Numbered from the stretch's first letter, positions 1 to 8,742 are shown. The stretch: 64,000 nt of DNA from Rubrobacter_D sp963840835 (GCA_963840835.1 CAWJAM010000009.1:248001-312000); one strand, 5' to 3'. The notes: generated by a model not told the origin, from the sequence alone. Program-made: numbers and translations.

Positions 1-960
1 GTCGAGGCCTGGGATCAGGGCCGCCTCCCCGGAGAGAAGGACCCTGGTGACCTCGCGGGCGGCTTCCTGGGAGCGGTGGTGCTCGATGGAACGCTGCACC
101 TCGTCGGCGAGGGTCTGCGCGGCGCCCTCTAGTCCCCTCCTCACGTCGTAGACGAGCGCGGGGTCGAAGTCCTCACCCTCCTCCGGCTCATCCGCCTCTC
201 CTTGCCCATTGCCAAGCCCGACCTGCGGGCCGAGCACCTGCCTCTCGGCCTCATCCTCGGAGAGGTCGGCGAGCTCGACCACGGCGGCCACGAAGTCGCC
301 GAGGCCGACGGGCACGAAGCGGGTGAGCACCGGGTTGCCCCTGTCGGCAACCACGAGGTTGGTGATCTCCGCCCCGACGTCGAGGAGGAGCACGGCCCCG
401 TCCTCGCCGAAGAAGGGATCGGGGAGGGTGGAGCGGGTCAGCGAGAGTGCCTTGACGTCCACGCCGTCGGGCCTGAGCCCACCGGCCCTCACCGCCGAGG
501 TGTAGCGCGAGATCATCTCCCTCTGGGCGGCGACGACGAGAACCCTGTCGAGGTCCGAACGCTCCTCCCTGGGCCCGAGCACGACGTAGTCGAGGACGGC
601 CTCATCGAGCGGCATCGGGATGTGGTCCTGCGCCTCGAAGCTAATGGCACCCTGCAAATCCTCTGGCTTCATGTGGGGAAAGTCCAGCAGCCTTACTACA
701 ACCTTCTGGTTCGAGACCCCCACCGTGACCGAACGACCCTTGAACGAATGCGAGCCCCAGAACTCCCTGATCTCGGAGGCCAACAGATTGTGGTCAGCCA
801 CCTCCCCATCGACGATGATCCCGGGCGGCAGCCTATGATATCCGACGTGCTGCAGGACGTAGCCCCCACCGGAGCCGGAGAGCTGGACGGCCTTGATGGA
901 CCCGCGGTCTATGTCGATTCCGATGGTCCGCGCCCCCCCCAACCGCCGGAAACGCCCCAT
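1..960 (-). CDS. pilM: Type IV pilus assembly protein PilM (C-terminus outside the window)
   Basis: An open frame of 320 codons begins at an ATG at 958-960 and runs without a stop off the left edge, so the C-terminus is missing. The N-terminus carries an actin-like phosphate-1 motif, TIGIDIDRGSIKAVQL, near residues 12-27, and a second segment, AVLLLDVGAEITNLVV, near residues 190-205, both typical of PilM and the FtsA-like ATPase fold. PilM is a cytoplasmic ring protein that binds the N-terminal tail of PilN and links the pilus motor to the alignment complex. An acidic linker (DEPEEGED) around residue 257 is probably a loop. Upstream lies a NeuD-like acetyltransferase gene with a 49-base gap. 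I see no strong Shine-Dalgarno sequence before the ATG. Family assignment rests on the motifs and length; the gene symbol is fairly secure. Confidence 0.8.
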   Translation of the reverse strand, partial: MGRFRRLGGARTIGIDIDRGSIKAVQLSGSGGGYVLQHVGYHRLPPGIIVDGEVADHNLLASEIREFWGSHSFKGRSVTVGVSNQKVVVRLLDFPHMKPEDLQGAISFEAQDHIPMPLDEAVLDYVVLGPREERSDLDRVLVVAAQREMISRYTSAVRAGGLRPDGVDVKALSLTRSTLPDPFFGEDGAVLLLDVGAEITNLVVADRGNPVLTRFVPVGLGDFVAAVVELADLSEDEAERQVLGPQVGLGNGQGEADEPEEGEDFDPALVYDVRRGLEGAAQTLADEVQRSIEHHRSQEAAREVTRVLLSGEAALIPGLD

Positions 961-1009
961 CTTGCTTAGCCCCCGACCAGACCGAAAGACCCCCGCATGC
1001 CCGGCGCGA

Positions 1010-1645
1010 TCAACGTCCCTCCCTGGCGACGTGCCTGAGCGTGCCCACCACCGCATCAGTCCCCACAGAGGCCTTGCGCTCGACGCTGGAGTTGGCCCCG
1101 AGGACGACCCTGGCACCGATCCCAGCCCCAGCACCTACCACCGCACCGGCCGAGATCCAAGACCCCGCCCCCACCTCCGCGTCGCGGTCCACAACAGAAC
1201 CAGGACCCAGGTAACAGTGGCTCCCAACTGTGGCATCAGGATGAACCACAGCCCCGGCACCGACGACGCAACCGCCCCCAATGGTGGCCACGCCGGAGAG
1301 GTAGGAGAGTGGATGAATAGCCGTGAAAAATTCCCCCCCGAGGCCCCTCAAGGAGTTGGCCACCCGCAGCCTGGCGTCGTTGTCCGTGATCGCCACGATA
1401 ACGTGCACCGGCTCGATGGAGAGCATGCTCTTGAGCATCTCGATGTCCCCGAGAACCTGATACCCCCGAACTCTCTCAGCGATCGCCGCGTGGGCGTCGT
1501 CATAGAACCCGAGGACCCGATCTCCTAACTCGCAAGCCAGCAGCACGTCCAGCGCGACCCTTCCGTAGCCACCAGCACCCACGACGACTACCCTCATCTC
1601 TTCGTCGAGGCTTAGTCGCTGTACCTGAACTTCAGGTTCAGGCAT
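1010..1645 (-). CDS. NeuD/PglD-like sugar O/N-acetyltransferase
   Basis: The 211-residue frame has an N-terminal Rossmann-like segment (MRVVVVGAGGYGRVALDVL from residue 17) followed by about 100 residues of hexapeptide repeats (GVATIGGGCVVGAGAVVHPDATVG and onward). This is the layout of the sialic acid O-acetyltransferase NeuD and the PglD family, which use acetyl-CoA to modify nucleotide sugars and form a left-handed beta helix. The true start is unclear. Homology begins at Met17 (1597), while the strongest ribosome-binding sequence, GGGAGGAGAGGGAG, sits about 30 bases before the first ATG and directly ahead of an in-frame ATA. The neighbours (pilM, fmt) give no pathway, so the substrate is unknown; surface polysaccharide or pilin glycan modification is only a guess. 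Confidence 0.75.
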   Translation of the reverse strand: MPEPEVQVQRLSLDEEMRVVVVGAGGYGRVALDVLLACELGDRVLGFYDDAHAAIAERVRGYQVLGDIEMLKSMLSIEPVHVIVAITDNDARLRVANSLRGLGGEFFTAIHPLSYLSGVATIGGGCVVGAGAVVHPDATVGSHCYLGPGSVVDRDAEVGAGSWISAGAVVGAGAGIGARVVLGANSSVERKASVGTDAVVGTLRHVAREGR

Positions 1646-1801
1646 GTTGGCAGTAGTTTCGGGCTCTCTTATCTCCCTCTCCTCCCGACAGGGATCACTC
1701 CGGACACCCCGGGCAGTTTATCATCGTTGCTGGCATATTGCTCTTTTACGGGCATCAGGGGCCTGGTCGCACAGGTCGGCTCCGCCTGAAGGGCAACTTT
1801 G

Positions 1802-2719
1802 CTAGCCGAACGAGCCTTGGAGTGGGTTGCCGCGCAGAAACTCGCGTGCCGGGAGACGCCTGCCGCCGGGCCGCTGGAGCTCCAGAACCTCGATGGCGCC
1901 GGACCCGCAGTACACCACGATTCGCCCGTTTTCGGCCCCTATACGGCCTATCTCGGTGGAGACAAGCCTCTCTTCCACGACTCTGGAGCGCCAGAGCTTG
2001 ATGGGCCCGGCAACGTCAGGATGGTAGGTCCTTGCGCCAATGCGAGGAGCGAGGGCCCGGATCAAATCGTGCACCACTCTAGCCCCCCGATCCCACCTAA
2101 TAACCTTGTCCTCGTCCGTAATCTTAGTGGCATATGTAGCATTACGATTATCCTGCTCCGAGAGGGTTAGCCTGTTTTCCTGGAGCAGATCCAAACCCTC
2201 GACGATAGCTTTAGCTCCAGCGTTGGCGAGAAGGCCAGCAAGTTCGCCGGCGTTGGCTTCTGGTGGTATTGCGACGGTACGCTGGAGTGCTGTCGGGCCC
2301 GTGTCCAGGCCTTCGTCCATGCGCATAATGGTCACGCCGGTCTCGGTCTCGCCGTTCATGATCGCGCGTTCGATGGGTGCTGCGCCGCGGTATTTCGGCA
2401 GGAGTGAGGCGTGCACGTTATAGGCTCCCCGCTTGGGGGCGTAGAGGGTATCGGGGCGCAGTATCTGGCCGTAGGCGGCGACGATGAGGGCATCAAAGGC
2501 GGTCAGTCTGGCGCTGAGCTCGGAGATACGGGAAGGTTGTTCGAGGGGGAGAGCGTGGGATCTGGCGAGTTCGGCTACTGGGGTAGGGGTCGTCTTGCGT
2601 CCGCGCCCCTTCCGAGGGTTGGGTTGTGAGACGATTAGGCCTACGTCGTGGGGGGAGGAGATCAGGGCTGTGAGGATGGTCGCCGCGAATTCTGGGGTAC
2701 CGGCGAACGCGATCTTCAA
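1802..2719 (-). CDS. fmt: Methionyl-tRNA formyltransferase
   Basis: This cytosolic enzyme transfers a formyl group from 10-formyl-tetrahydrofolate to Met-tRNA(fMet) for translation initiation. The 305-residue protein starts MKIAFAGTPEFAATIL, has the catalytic Asn-His segment NVHASLLPKYRGAAPIERA near residue 103, and the downstream TGVTIMRMDEGLDTG block with the conserved Asp. A C-terminal OB-fold-like part with KLWRSRVVEE and GAIEVLELQRPGGRRL follows, and the length is normal for the family. It sits 10 bases downstream of def, the usual def-fmt pair in which the formyl group is added by one enzyme and removed by the other. The 155 bases after its stop hold no gene. Confidence 0.97.
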   Translation of the reverse strand: MKIAFAGTPEFAATILTALISSPHDVGLIVSQPNPRKGRGRKTTPTPVAELARSHALPLEQPSRISELSARLTAFDALIVAAYGQILRPDTLYAPKRGAYNVHASLLPKYRGAAPIERAIMNGETETGVTIMRMDEGLDTGPTALQRTVAIPPEANAGELAGLLANAGAKAIVEGLDLLQENRLTLSEQDNRNATYATKITDEDKVIRWDRGARVVHDLIRALAPRIGARTYHPDVAGPIKLWRSRVVEERLVSTEIGRIGAENGRIVVYCGSGAIEVLELQRPGGRRLPAREFLRGNPLQGSFG

Positions 2720-2729
2720 GGGCTTGGTG

Positions 2730-3227
2730 TCAGCCGTGCTGGGCGAGGAGGTGTTCCCTCCACTCGCGCATGGCGGCCTTGCGCGACGCCCTATCGGTGC
2801 GGTCGAGGATCAGGACGCCGTCGAGATGATCGACCTCGTGCTGCAGGACCCTGGCCAGCATATCTGTGGCCTCGATGCGCAGGGATTCGCCGGAGGCATC
2901 CTGGCCCGTGACCGTTACGGCGGTCGGACGCTCCACCTCTACCTGGATGCCAGGGATGGAGAGGCATCCTTCCTGGCCCCGCTCGGTGGCATCGGAGTGG
3001 TCGGTCAGTACGGGATTGACTATGACGAAATCCTCGTCCTCCACGGAGGCGACCAGCACCCGCTTGAGGCGCCCGACCTGGTTGGCGGCGAGGCCAACCC
3101 CGTCCTTCTCGCGCATCGTGTCGAGCATTTCCTCCGTGAGGCGCTCGAGCGCCTCGTCGAAGTTCTCCACGGGCGCCGCGCGGGTTTTGAGCACAGGGTC
3201 TCCGAACGTCCTGATATCTAGTGCCAT
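2730..3227 (-). CDS. def: Peptide deformylase
   Basis: This metalloenzyme removes the formyl group from the N-terminus of nascent proteins. The 165-residue sequence shows the three family motifs: GVGLAANQVG at residues 43-52, EGCLS at 86-90 with the metal ligand Cys88, and QHEVDH with ligands His130 and His134 and catalytic Glu131. The length and compact C-terminus resemble type I deformylases. The start at 3227 gives the standard N-terminus MALDIRTFGDPVL, and an AGAGGT-like sequence lies just upstream. The gene is three bases downstream of priA and ten bases upstream of fmt, so the three are probably co-transcribed. Confidence 0.97.
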   Translation of the reverse strand: MALDIRTFGDPVLKTRAAPVENFDEALERLTEEMLDTMREKDGVGLAANQVGRLKRVLVASVEDEDFVIVNPVLTDHSDATERGQEGCLSIPGIQVEVERPTAVTVTGQDASGESLRIEATDMLARVLQHEVDHLDGVLILDRTDRASRKAAMREWREHLLAQHG

Positions 3228-3230
3228 CTC

Positions 3231-5474
3231 TTATACCTCCTCGGGATCCACTTCAACGCGAACCGCGAGCCCGTTCGTCCTGGCTACCTCCCTGGCGGCG
3301 AGGGTCGCCGCGCGGGCCACGGCGGAGAGCCTCCTGGACCGGAGCAGGACCCGCCACGCGGCGGTTCCGGCGCGTCCGACCGGGATGGGGGGGGACATCT
3401 CGACCCCGGGCTCGAGGGCCGGCCGCAAGCGGGATTCTACCGCACCGGAGACCGCCGCTGCGGAACCTTCGAAGGCGAGGGACGCGACGTGTCCGAAGGG
3501 TGGGTAGCCCAGGGAGCGCATCCTGGGGAGCTCGGCGGCGGCGAACGACTCGTAGTCGCCACGCACCCCCGCGCGCAGCGCGTGGTGTTCTGGGAGGCGG
3601 GTCTGGAGGAGGAGCAGTTCTCGGGCCGCCTCAGCCGCGCGGTAGAAGAGCCTCACCGACCTCTCCGCGGCACCGAACCCGCCCGCCGCGAGAAACGCGT
3701 CGGCGTCGGGTAGCATCACCGCGTCCCACCTGTCGTCCAGGATGCGGGGGGCGGTACCGACTACGACGGGTGCGTCCGCGTGGTCCCGCTCGTCGGCGGT
3801 GATGAGACCGACCCGCACGCCGAGGACGTCAGAGAGGTCGTCGCGCACCCGCTCGACACCGAGGCCGGCCGGCCTCACGCGGTCGGACCCGCACCGCGCG
3901 CACGGGCCCATCTTCTCCCTGTACCCGCAGCGGGTGCAAACGAGAGGCCCTTTGCGTCCGTGCAAGACCAACGGCACGTCGCAGTGCGGGCAGCGCTTTA
4001 TGGTCCCGCAGTGGGTACAAGAGACGGCGGTCGCGTAACCGAGACGACTGAGCAAGACGCTGGTCCTCTCCCCCATTTCCGCGCGCTGGCGGCAGGCCTC
4101 GAGCAGAGTCGAGCTGAGCGCCGCGCCAGAACCCCGCATATCCACTATACGTACGGCGGGCCAGCGCCTTGGCCGGCTCGGGGGAAGCTCCCTTATGCGC
4201 TCTCTCCTGCGGACCTCCGGAGCGTACAGTTTGAGCGAGGGGCAAGGTGAGAGGAAGAACACCGCCGTCCGCTGCAGGCGGGCGCGCACCAGCGCCACGT
4301 CCCGCGTGTGCACCGGGATACCCTCGTGGCCGGGCTTCGCCCTGTGCGCGCTGTTCGGTTCGTCAACGACGCAGATAGAGCCAGGCCGCTCCAATCCGAG
4401 CAACGCCGCCGTCCTGGTACCGACCACGACGTCGACGGCTCCCCTGCGGGCGGCCTCATGAACGGCTGCCCTGCAGCGGCCCAGGCCGCCGTGGTAAGGG
4501 GCAACGGTGAACCCGGCGGGCAACACCCGGCGCAGATGATCCACCATCCGCTCGACCGACCTTACTTCGGGGGCGAGAACCAGGGCCTGGCCACCGTCCC
4601 CAAGCGTGGCCCCCACGACGGCCGCAACCGCGTCCTGCTCCTCGCTGCTGGCCGTCCTCCACAGGAAAGCGCCGCCGCTCTTCAGGGCGCTGCGCGCGGT
4701 CCGCGAGAACGGGTGTCCCTGCGCGGCGCCGTCACCGCAGGTGGGAAGGAGCGGCGCGGGCTCGGGGCGGCGAACCAACCTCACGGCCCCCCTGCGGACG
4801 AGCTCACGCAGCGCGCTCCGGCTGGCCCCGGTCCCGGCGAGCAACGCTGAGGTCGCGCCGGCTCCCCCACGCTCTTTCAGGGCGACGAAAAGCTCGCGCT
4901 GGCGCGGGGCGCGGGCCAGGTCGGGGTCGGCCGCGGCCCGGATCTCGGCCCACTCCACCATCTTGGGTCGCGGCGCCGCAGGGACGAGCATGAATCGCCC
5001 CTCCGCCTCCGCCGCCCGCAGGCCATCGCGCCCGAGGGCACGCCTGAGCGTCGCGCGCGTGACGCTGGTGTCCGGATTCGAGCCAGGGAGGGGCTTCGAC
5101 GGCCGGTAGCGCCCGGTCTCGATGCCGGGCGGAAGGGCGGCCCTCAACACGGCCGGCAGGGGAACGGCGGCGTTCTCGGAGATGCGGTGGCAGACTTCCA
5201 CGAGCTCGGGCTGGATCGAGAGGTCAGGTACCACGGAGAGTACGTCCTCGCGAGCGCGGCCGCCCTCCCGGTCGATACCGACTACGACACCGAGACGCTG
5301 CCGTCCCGAGAGGGGCGCGACGACGGCGGCGCCGACCCGAACCTCCGGGCGCAGAAGCTCGGGTATCCTGTAGCTAAGCGGGGGCAGGGCGTGCGTGGCA
5401 ATAAGCAGGCTGACCCTTACCGCGTGCGGCAGTCGCGTGGCGTGGGAGGCCGTCTGGCCAGATCTCGCTACCAA
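3231..5474 (-). CDS. priA: PriA-type primosomal protein N' with degenerate helicase motifs
   Basis: PriA recognises stalled forks and reloads the replicative helicase. The 747-residue protein keeps the eight-cysteine zinc region (Cys486, 489, 495, 498, 513, 516, 525 and 528) and an N-terminal DNA-binding part. Its ATPase motifs are poor. Where canonical PriA has GVTGSGKTEV the sequence reads FLWRTASSEE near residues 270-279, and the DEEH box reads DEPN at 371-374. This fits actinobacterial PriA homologues, which are described as lacking the helicase residues. It is therefore more likely a replication-restart scaffold than an active helicase. The start is a TTG immediately after the metK stop; homology begins around residue 21, so a slightly later start is possible. 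Confidence 0.9.
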   Translation of the reverse strand: MVARSGQTASHATRLPHAVRVSLLIATHALPPLSYRIPELLRPEVRVGAAVVAPLSGRQRLGVVVGIDREGGRAREDVLSVVPDLSIQPELVEVCHRISENAAVPLPAVLRAALPPGIETGRYRPSKPLPGSNPDTSVTRATLRRALGRDGLRAAEAEGRFMLVPAAPRPKMVEWAEIRAAADPDLARAPRQRELFVALKERGGAGATSALLAGTGASRSALRELVRRGAVRLVRRPEPAPLLPTCGDGAAQGHPFSRTARSALKSGGAFLWRTASSEEQDAVAAVVGATLGDGGQALVLAPEVRSVERMVDHLRRVLPAGFTVAPYHGGLGRCRAAVHEAARRGAVDVVVGTRTAALLGLERPGSICVVDEPNSAHRAKPGHEGIPVHTRDVALVRARLQRTAVFFLSPCPSLKLYAPEVRRRERIRELPPSRPRRWPAVRIVDMRGSGAALSSTLLEACRQRAEMGERTSVLLSRLGYATAVSCTHCGTIKRCPHCDVPLVLHGRKGPLVCTRCGYREKMGPCARCGSDRVRPAGLGVERVRDDLSDVLGVRVGLITADERDHADAPVVVGTAPRILDDRWDAVMLPDADAFLAAGGFGAAERSVRLFYRAAEAARELLLLQTRLPEHHALRAGVRGDYESFAAAELPRMRSLGYPPFGHVASLAFEGSAAAVSGAVESRLRPALEPGVEMSPPIPVGRAGTAAWRVLLRSRRLSAVARAATLAAREVARTNGLAVRVEVDPEEV

Positions 5475-6695
5475 CTAGAAGCCGGCGGCACGGCGGAGGT
5501 CATCGGCCCGCGGGGTCTCCTCCCAGGCGAACCCCGGCTCGCGGCGGCCGAAGTGGCCGTACGCCGCGGTCCTGGCGAAGATGGGACTGCGCAGGCCCAG
5601 GTCGCGGATGATGGCCCCGGGCCTCAGGTCGAAATGCTCCTGCACCAGCGCGCCGAGGGTCGCGGGGTCCACCCTTGCGGTACCGAACGTCTCCACCATC
5701 ACGCTCACGGGGTGGGCCACGCCGATGGCGTACGCGACCTGGACGAGGCACCTTCCGGCGAGTCCGGCCGCGACGAGGTTCTTCGCCACCCACCTCGCGG
5801 CGTAGGAGGCCGAACGGTCGACCTTCGTCGCGTCCTTCCCGGAGAAGGCGCCTCCGCCGTGCGGGGCCGAACCGCCGTAGGTATCTACGATGATCTTGCG
5901 TCCCGTCAGGCCGGTGTCGCCCTGGGGGCCCCCAGTCACGAACCGGCCCGTTGGGTTCACCAGGATCTCGGCCGTGCCAGGGTCGAAGAGGTCTCCTGGC
6001 ATGACGGGACGGATGACCGTCTCAAGCAGGTCCTCCCTTATGTACGCCTCGGCTCCCTCGCGGTGCTGGGCGGAGATCAGGACCTTCTCGACCGCGACGG
6101 GGGTGTCCCCCTCGTAGCGCACGGTCACCTGGCTCTTGCCGTCAGGCCTCAGGTAATCAAGGAGGTTGGTCCTGCGCACGTCGGAGAGTCGGCGGGTCAG
6201 GGCGTGGGCGAGGGTTATCGGGAGCGGCATCAGTTCCTCCGTCTCCTCGCAGGCGTAGCCGAACATCATGCCCTGGTCTCCGGCCCCTATCTCGTCGAGG
6301 TTCTCAGGCGCGCGGTCCACGCCAAGGGCGATGTCGTCGGACTGGGGATCTATGGAGACGATCACGCCACAGGTCTCGGCGTCGAAGCCGAACTTGGCCC
6401 TCGTGTAGCCGATCTCCATGACCTTCCCGCGCACCAGGGTGGGAATATCCACGTAGGTCGAGGTCGTAATCTCGCCAGCCACCACGACGAGACCGGTGGT
6501 GACGAGCGTCTCGCAGGCTACCCGGCTCAGGGGATCGTCCTTTAGCGCGGCGTCGAGGATGGTGTCGGAGATCTGGTCGGCTATCTTGTCGGGGTGGCCC
6601 TCGGTGACGGACTCCGAGGTGAAGAGGTGCGAGGTTCTCAGGCGCTGGTCGTCCGCCGCATTGTAGGTGGTCGGGCCGGCCGCTCTGTCCACCAT
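5475..6695 (-). CDS. metK: S-adenosylmethionine synthetase
   Basis: MetK condenses ATP and methionine to S-adenosylmethionine. The 406-residue sequence contains the ATP/Mg signature SESVTEGHPDKIADQISD near residues 27-44, GAGDQGMMFGYA in the middle, and the glycine-rich phosphate loop GGSAPHGGGAFSGKDATKVDRS near residues 275-296. Length and motif order are standard for the bacterial family. The first 20 residues (MVDRAAGPTTYNAADDQRLR) are a non-conserved leader. The gene lies two bases downstream of coaBC, and priA starts right at its stop, so all appear to be one operon. No SAM riboswitch is visible in the short gaps; regulation would have to act further upstream. Confidence 0.97.
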   Translation of the reverse strand: MVDRAAGPTTYNAADDQRLRTSHLFTSESVTEGHPDKIADQISDTILDAALKDDPLSRVACETLVTTGLVVVAGEITTSTYVDIPTLVRGKVMEIGYTRAKFGFDAETCGVIVSIDPQSDDIALGVDRAPENLDEIGAGDQGMMFGYACEETEELMPLPITLAHALTRRLSDVRRTNLLDYLRPDGKSQVTVRYEGDTPVAVEKVLISAQHREGAEAYIREDLLETVIRPVMPGDLFDPGTAEILVNPTGRFVTGGPQGDTGLTGRKIIVDTYGGSAPHGGGAFSGKDATKVDRSASYAARWVAKNLVAAGLAGRCLVQVAYAIGVAHPVSVMVETFGTARVDPATLGALVQEHFDLRPGAIIRDLGLRSPIFARTAAYGHFGRREPGFAWEETPRADDLRRAAGF

Positions 6696-6697
6696 CT

Positions 6698-7768
6698 CTA
6701 TCTCTTCCTCTCCATCTCGACGATCAAGGTGTCCAGGATGACGCGGGCAACCTCCTGCTTGGAGGTCCTTGGGACGAAACGCTCGTCCTCCCGGCCGACG
6801 ACGTAGACCTCGTTCTCGTCCGAGCCGAACCCCACCCCCTCACCCGAGATGTCGTTGCCGACAACGAGATCGGCCCCCTTACTCCCGAGTTTCTCGCGGG
6901 CGTCGGCTACGGGGTCCCCGTGCGTCGCCGCGAATCCTACCACAAAGAGGTCGGGGTACCGCCCGGTGACGGCCCCAAGTACGTCGGCCGTGGGGACGAG
7001 CTCGAGGCTGGTCGTCCCCTCGCGACGCCGTATCTTCTCCCCGACCGGCGAGGCCGGCATGAAGTCCGAGACTGCGGCGGCCATGACGAGCGCGTCCGCA
7101 CGCCCGGCGAGGTCCATTACCGCCTCCCTCAGCTCCTCCACCGCCTGTACCGGGTGGTTCTCCGTCCCTGGCTCGGGCCTCTCGATGTTGGCGGCCACCA
7201 CGATGACATCCGCGCCAAGCCGGACCGCCTCGCGGGCCACAGCGAGCCCCATCTTCCCCGAAGAGTGGTTCCCGATGAAACGCACGCTGTCGATTGGCTC
7301 CCTGGTGCCGCCGGCCGTCACCAGCAACCGTAGCCCGCTCATGGGCCCGCCGAGGCCGCCGAGCACCCGCGCGACGATCTCTTCCGCGCCCGCCATGGCG
7401 CCTTCCTGACCTTCGACCACGCGGAATCCGTCTTCTCGGAGCAGCCTCAGGTTCTCGCGCACGGCGCCATGACTGGCGGTGCCGGCGTCGAGGTCAGGGG
7501 TAACGGTGGTGCCCGCGGCGGGCCGACCTTCGATGCCGCGGGCGAGCCTGGCGAGAACGTCCGCGGTCGCGGGGGCGTAGAGCACGGCCCGTGGCTTCTG
7601 TGAAGGTTCGTCGACCAGGGTAGCGGCGCCGAAGGCCGCTGGCCCCACAAATCTACGGGCCTCCTGCCCGAGGATAACCTCCACCCGGTGACCGGCTTCG
7701 TCGAGCTCGCAGGCCACGGCGGGGACCACCAAGGCCCCCTGAGAAGCTCCGACGGAGATCAGAATCAA
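6698..7768 (-). CDS. coaBC: CoaBC-like phosphopantothenate-cysteine ligase with shortened, degenerate decarboxylase half
   Basis: CoaBC normally joins 4'-phosphopantothenate to cysteine (CoaB, C-terminal) and decarboxylates the product (CoaC, N-terminal, flavin-dependent). Here the CoaB half from about residue 143 is intact, with LLVTAGGTREPIDSVRFIGN, the NHSSGKMG loop, the AAAVSDF segment and the substrate-binding EKI..R region. The N-terminal half is only about 140 residues instead of about 190. It keeps the YAPATADVLARLARGI helix but lacks the usual catalytic His region, and reads TPDLDAG where the PAMN motif should be. Ligase activity is likely; decarboxylase activity is doubtful. The start is a TTG at 7768 with no visible Shine-Dalgarno. 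Operon neighbours are rpoZ, gmk and metK, the normal actinobacterial order. Confidence 0.85.
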   Translation of the reverse strand: MILISVGASQGALVVPAVACELDEAGHRVEVILGQEARRFVGPAAFGAATLVDEPSQKPRAVLYAPATADVLARLARGIEGRPAAGTTVTPDLDAGTASHGAVRENLRLLREDGFRVVEGQEGAMAGAEEIVARVLGGLGGPMSGLRLLVTAGGTREPIDSVRFIGNHSSGKMGLAVAREAVRLGADVIVVAANIERPEPGTENHPVQAVEELREAVMDLAGRADALVMAAAVSDFMPASPVGEKIRRREGTTSLELVPTADVLGAVTGRYPDLFVVGFAATHGDPVADAREKLGSKGADLVVGNDISGEGVGFGSDENEVYVVGREDERFVPRTSKQEVARVILDTLIVEMERKR

Positions 7769-7814
7769 GGAGTCTTAGAACCGCGTTTTTCCACTGCGCC
7801 CCTGGGCTGTGCCC

Positions 7815-8177
7815 TTACGCTGCGCCCTCGTCGCCCGGGGCGCCCGAGTCGACGTCTGACTCCTGAGGGACGCCGCCACCGCTGGGAGGGCTGATGAAGT
7901 CGTCGGCATCCGCCGCCCCGACCTCTTCCTCTATCGCGTCCACTGGGTGCCTGAAAGAGACAGTCAGCTTGTCCTGGCGCAGCTCCTCGATGGCGATGGT
8001 CAGGGGATGCTGGGAGCGGGTGTGTACCTGCGGGCCAGGGATGCCGAGGGCGTCATTCAGGCCGAGGGTCGAGGTGTACTCGTTGATCTGGCGCGCCCTC
8101 TTGGCGCTGGCCACGGCGAGGCCGTAGCGCGAATCTACCTTGTCCAACAGATCGTCTACCTTAAGGTCGTGCAACAC
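7815..8177 (-). CDS. rpoZ: RNA polymerase omega subunit
   Basis: Omega is the small subunit that chaperones the beta' subunit into RNA polymerase. The 120-residue protein begins MLHDLKVDDLLDKVDSRY and contains LAVASAKRARQIN, the conserved helix of the family, followed by PLTIAIEELRQDKLTV. An acidic, glycine-rich tail of about 35 residues (DADDFISPP onward) is longer than usual and looks disordered. The GTG start at 8177 has a strong GGAGG five bases upstream, embedded in the last codons of gmk, with which it overlaps by 17 bases. Position between gmk and coaBC is the standard actinobacterial order, which supports the call. Confidence 0.93.
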   Translation of the reverse strand: MLHDLKVDDLLDKVDSRYGLAVASAKRARQINEYTSTLGLNDALGIPGPQVHTRSQHPLTIAIEELRQDKLTVSFRHPVDAIEEEVGAADADDFISPPSGGGVPQESDVDSGAPGDEGAA

Positions 8178-8742
8178 TCTTGCCTCCTCTTACTATGGAT
8201 TCCATCTTCTCGACTATGTCGTTGCGGGCCCGTTCGCGGTCCTCGTTTACGACCTCGTGGTCGAACTCGGCGCTGGCCGCGACCTCTCCTACGGCGGTCG
8301 CGAGACGACTTTCGAGGGCCTCCTCGGTCTCTGTCGCCCTGCCCGCGAGCCTGCGGCGGGTCTCCTCCAGCGACGGTGCCCTGACGAAGACCATGACCGC
8401 GTCGGGGCGTTTGTTCCGTACGAGCCTCGCGCCCTGGAGCTCTATCTCCAGGATCACGGACTTCCCATCTTCCAGGAGCTCCTCGACCTTCTGCTCGGGC
8501 GTCCCATAGAGGTTACCAGAGTACTCGGCCCATTCCAGGAAGCGGCCCTCCTCGATCCAACGCTCGAACTTCTCGCGGGAGAGGAAGATGTAGTCCTTGC
8601 CGTCTACTTCGCCGGGGCGGGGATCTCTCGTGGTCGCCGAGACGGAGTAGGCCAGCTCTGGAACGGACTCCAGCGAGGCCTTTATCAGGGTAGACTTGCC
8701 TGCTCCGGAGGGCCCGGAGACGACGATCAGCCTTCCTCGCAC
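8161..8742 (-). CDS. gmk: Guanylate kinase
   Basis: Gmk phosphorylates GMP to GDP with ATP in the cytosol. The 193-residue protein has the P-loop GPSGAGKST at residues 10-18, the GMP-binding SATTRDPRPGEVDGKDYIF block at about 35-53, and the EWAEYSGNLYGTP segment. The lid and C-terminal helix (ETEEALESRLATAVGE, ARNDIVEKMESIV) are complete. It overlaps mihF by 16 bases and rpoZ by 17 bases, so the three genes are translationally coupled. The GTG start at 8742 gives the normal MRGRLIVVSGPSGAGKS N-terminus. Nothing unusual is seen. Confidence 0.97.
   Translation of the reverse strand: MRGRLIVVSGPSGAGKSTLIKASLESVPELAYSVSATTRDPRPGEVDGKDYIFLSREKFERWIEEGRFLEWAEYSGNLYGTPEQKVEELLEDGKSVILEIELQGARLVRNKRPDAVMVFVRAPSLEETRRRLAGRATETEEALESRLATAVGEVAASAEFDHEVVNEDRERARNDIVEKMESIVRGGKSVARP

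Noticed and set aside
202..969. Plus-strand frame of 255 codons opposite pilM
   Set aside because: Low-complexity Arg/Gly/Glu-rich translation; the minus strand gives a clean PilM sequence in the same place.
6690..7820. SAM riboswitch for metK
   Set aside because: Gaps upstream are only 2 to 46 bases and show no riboswitch-like folds.
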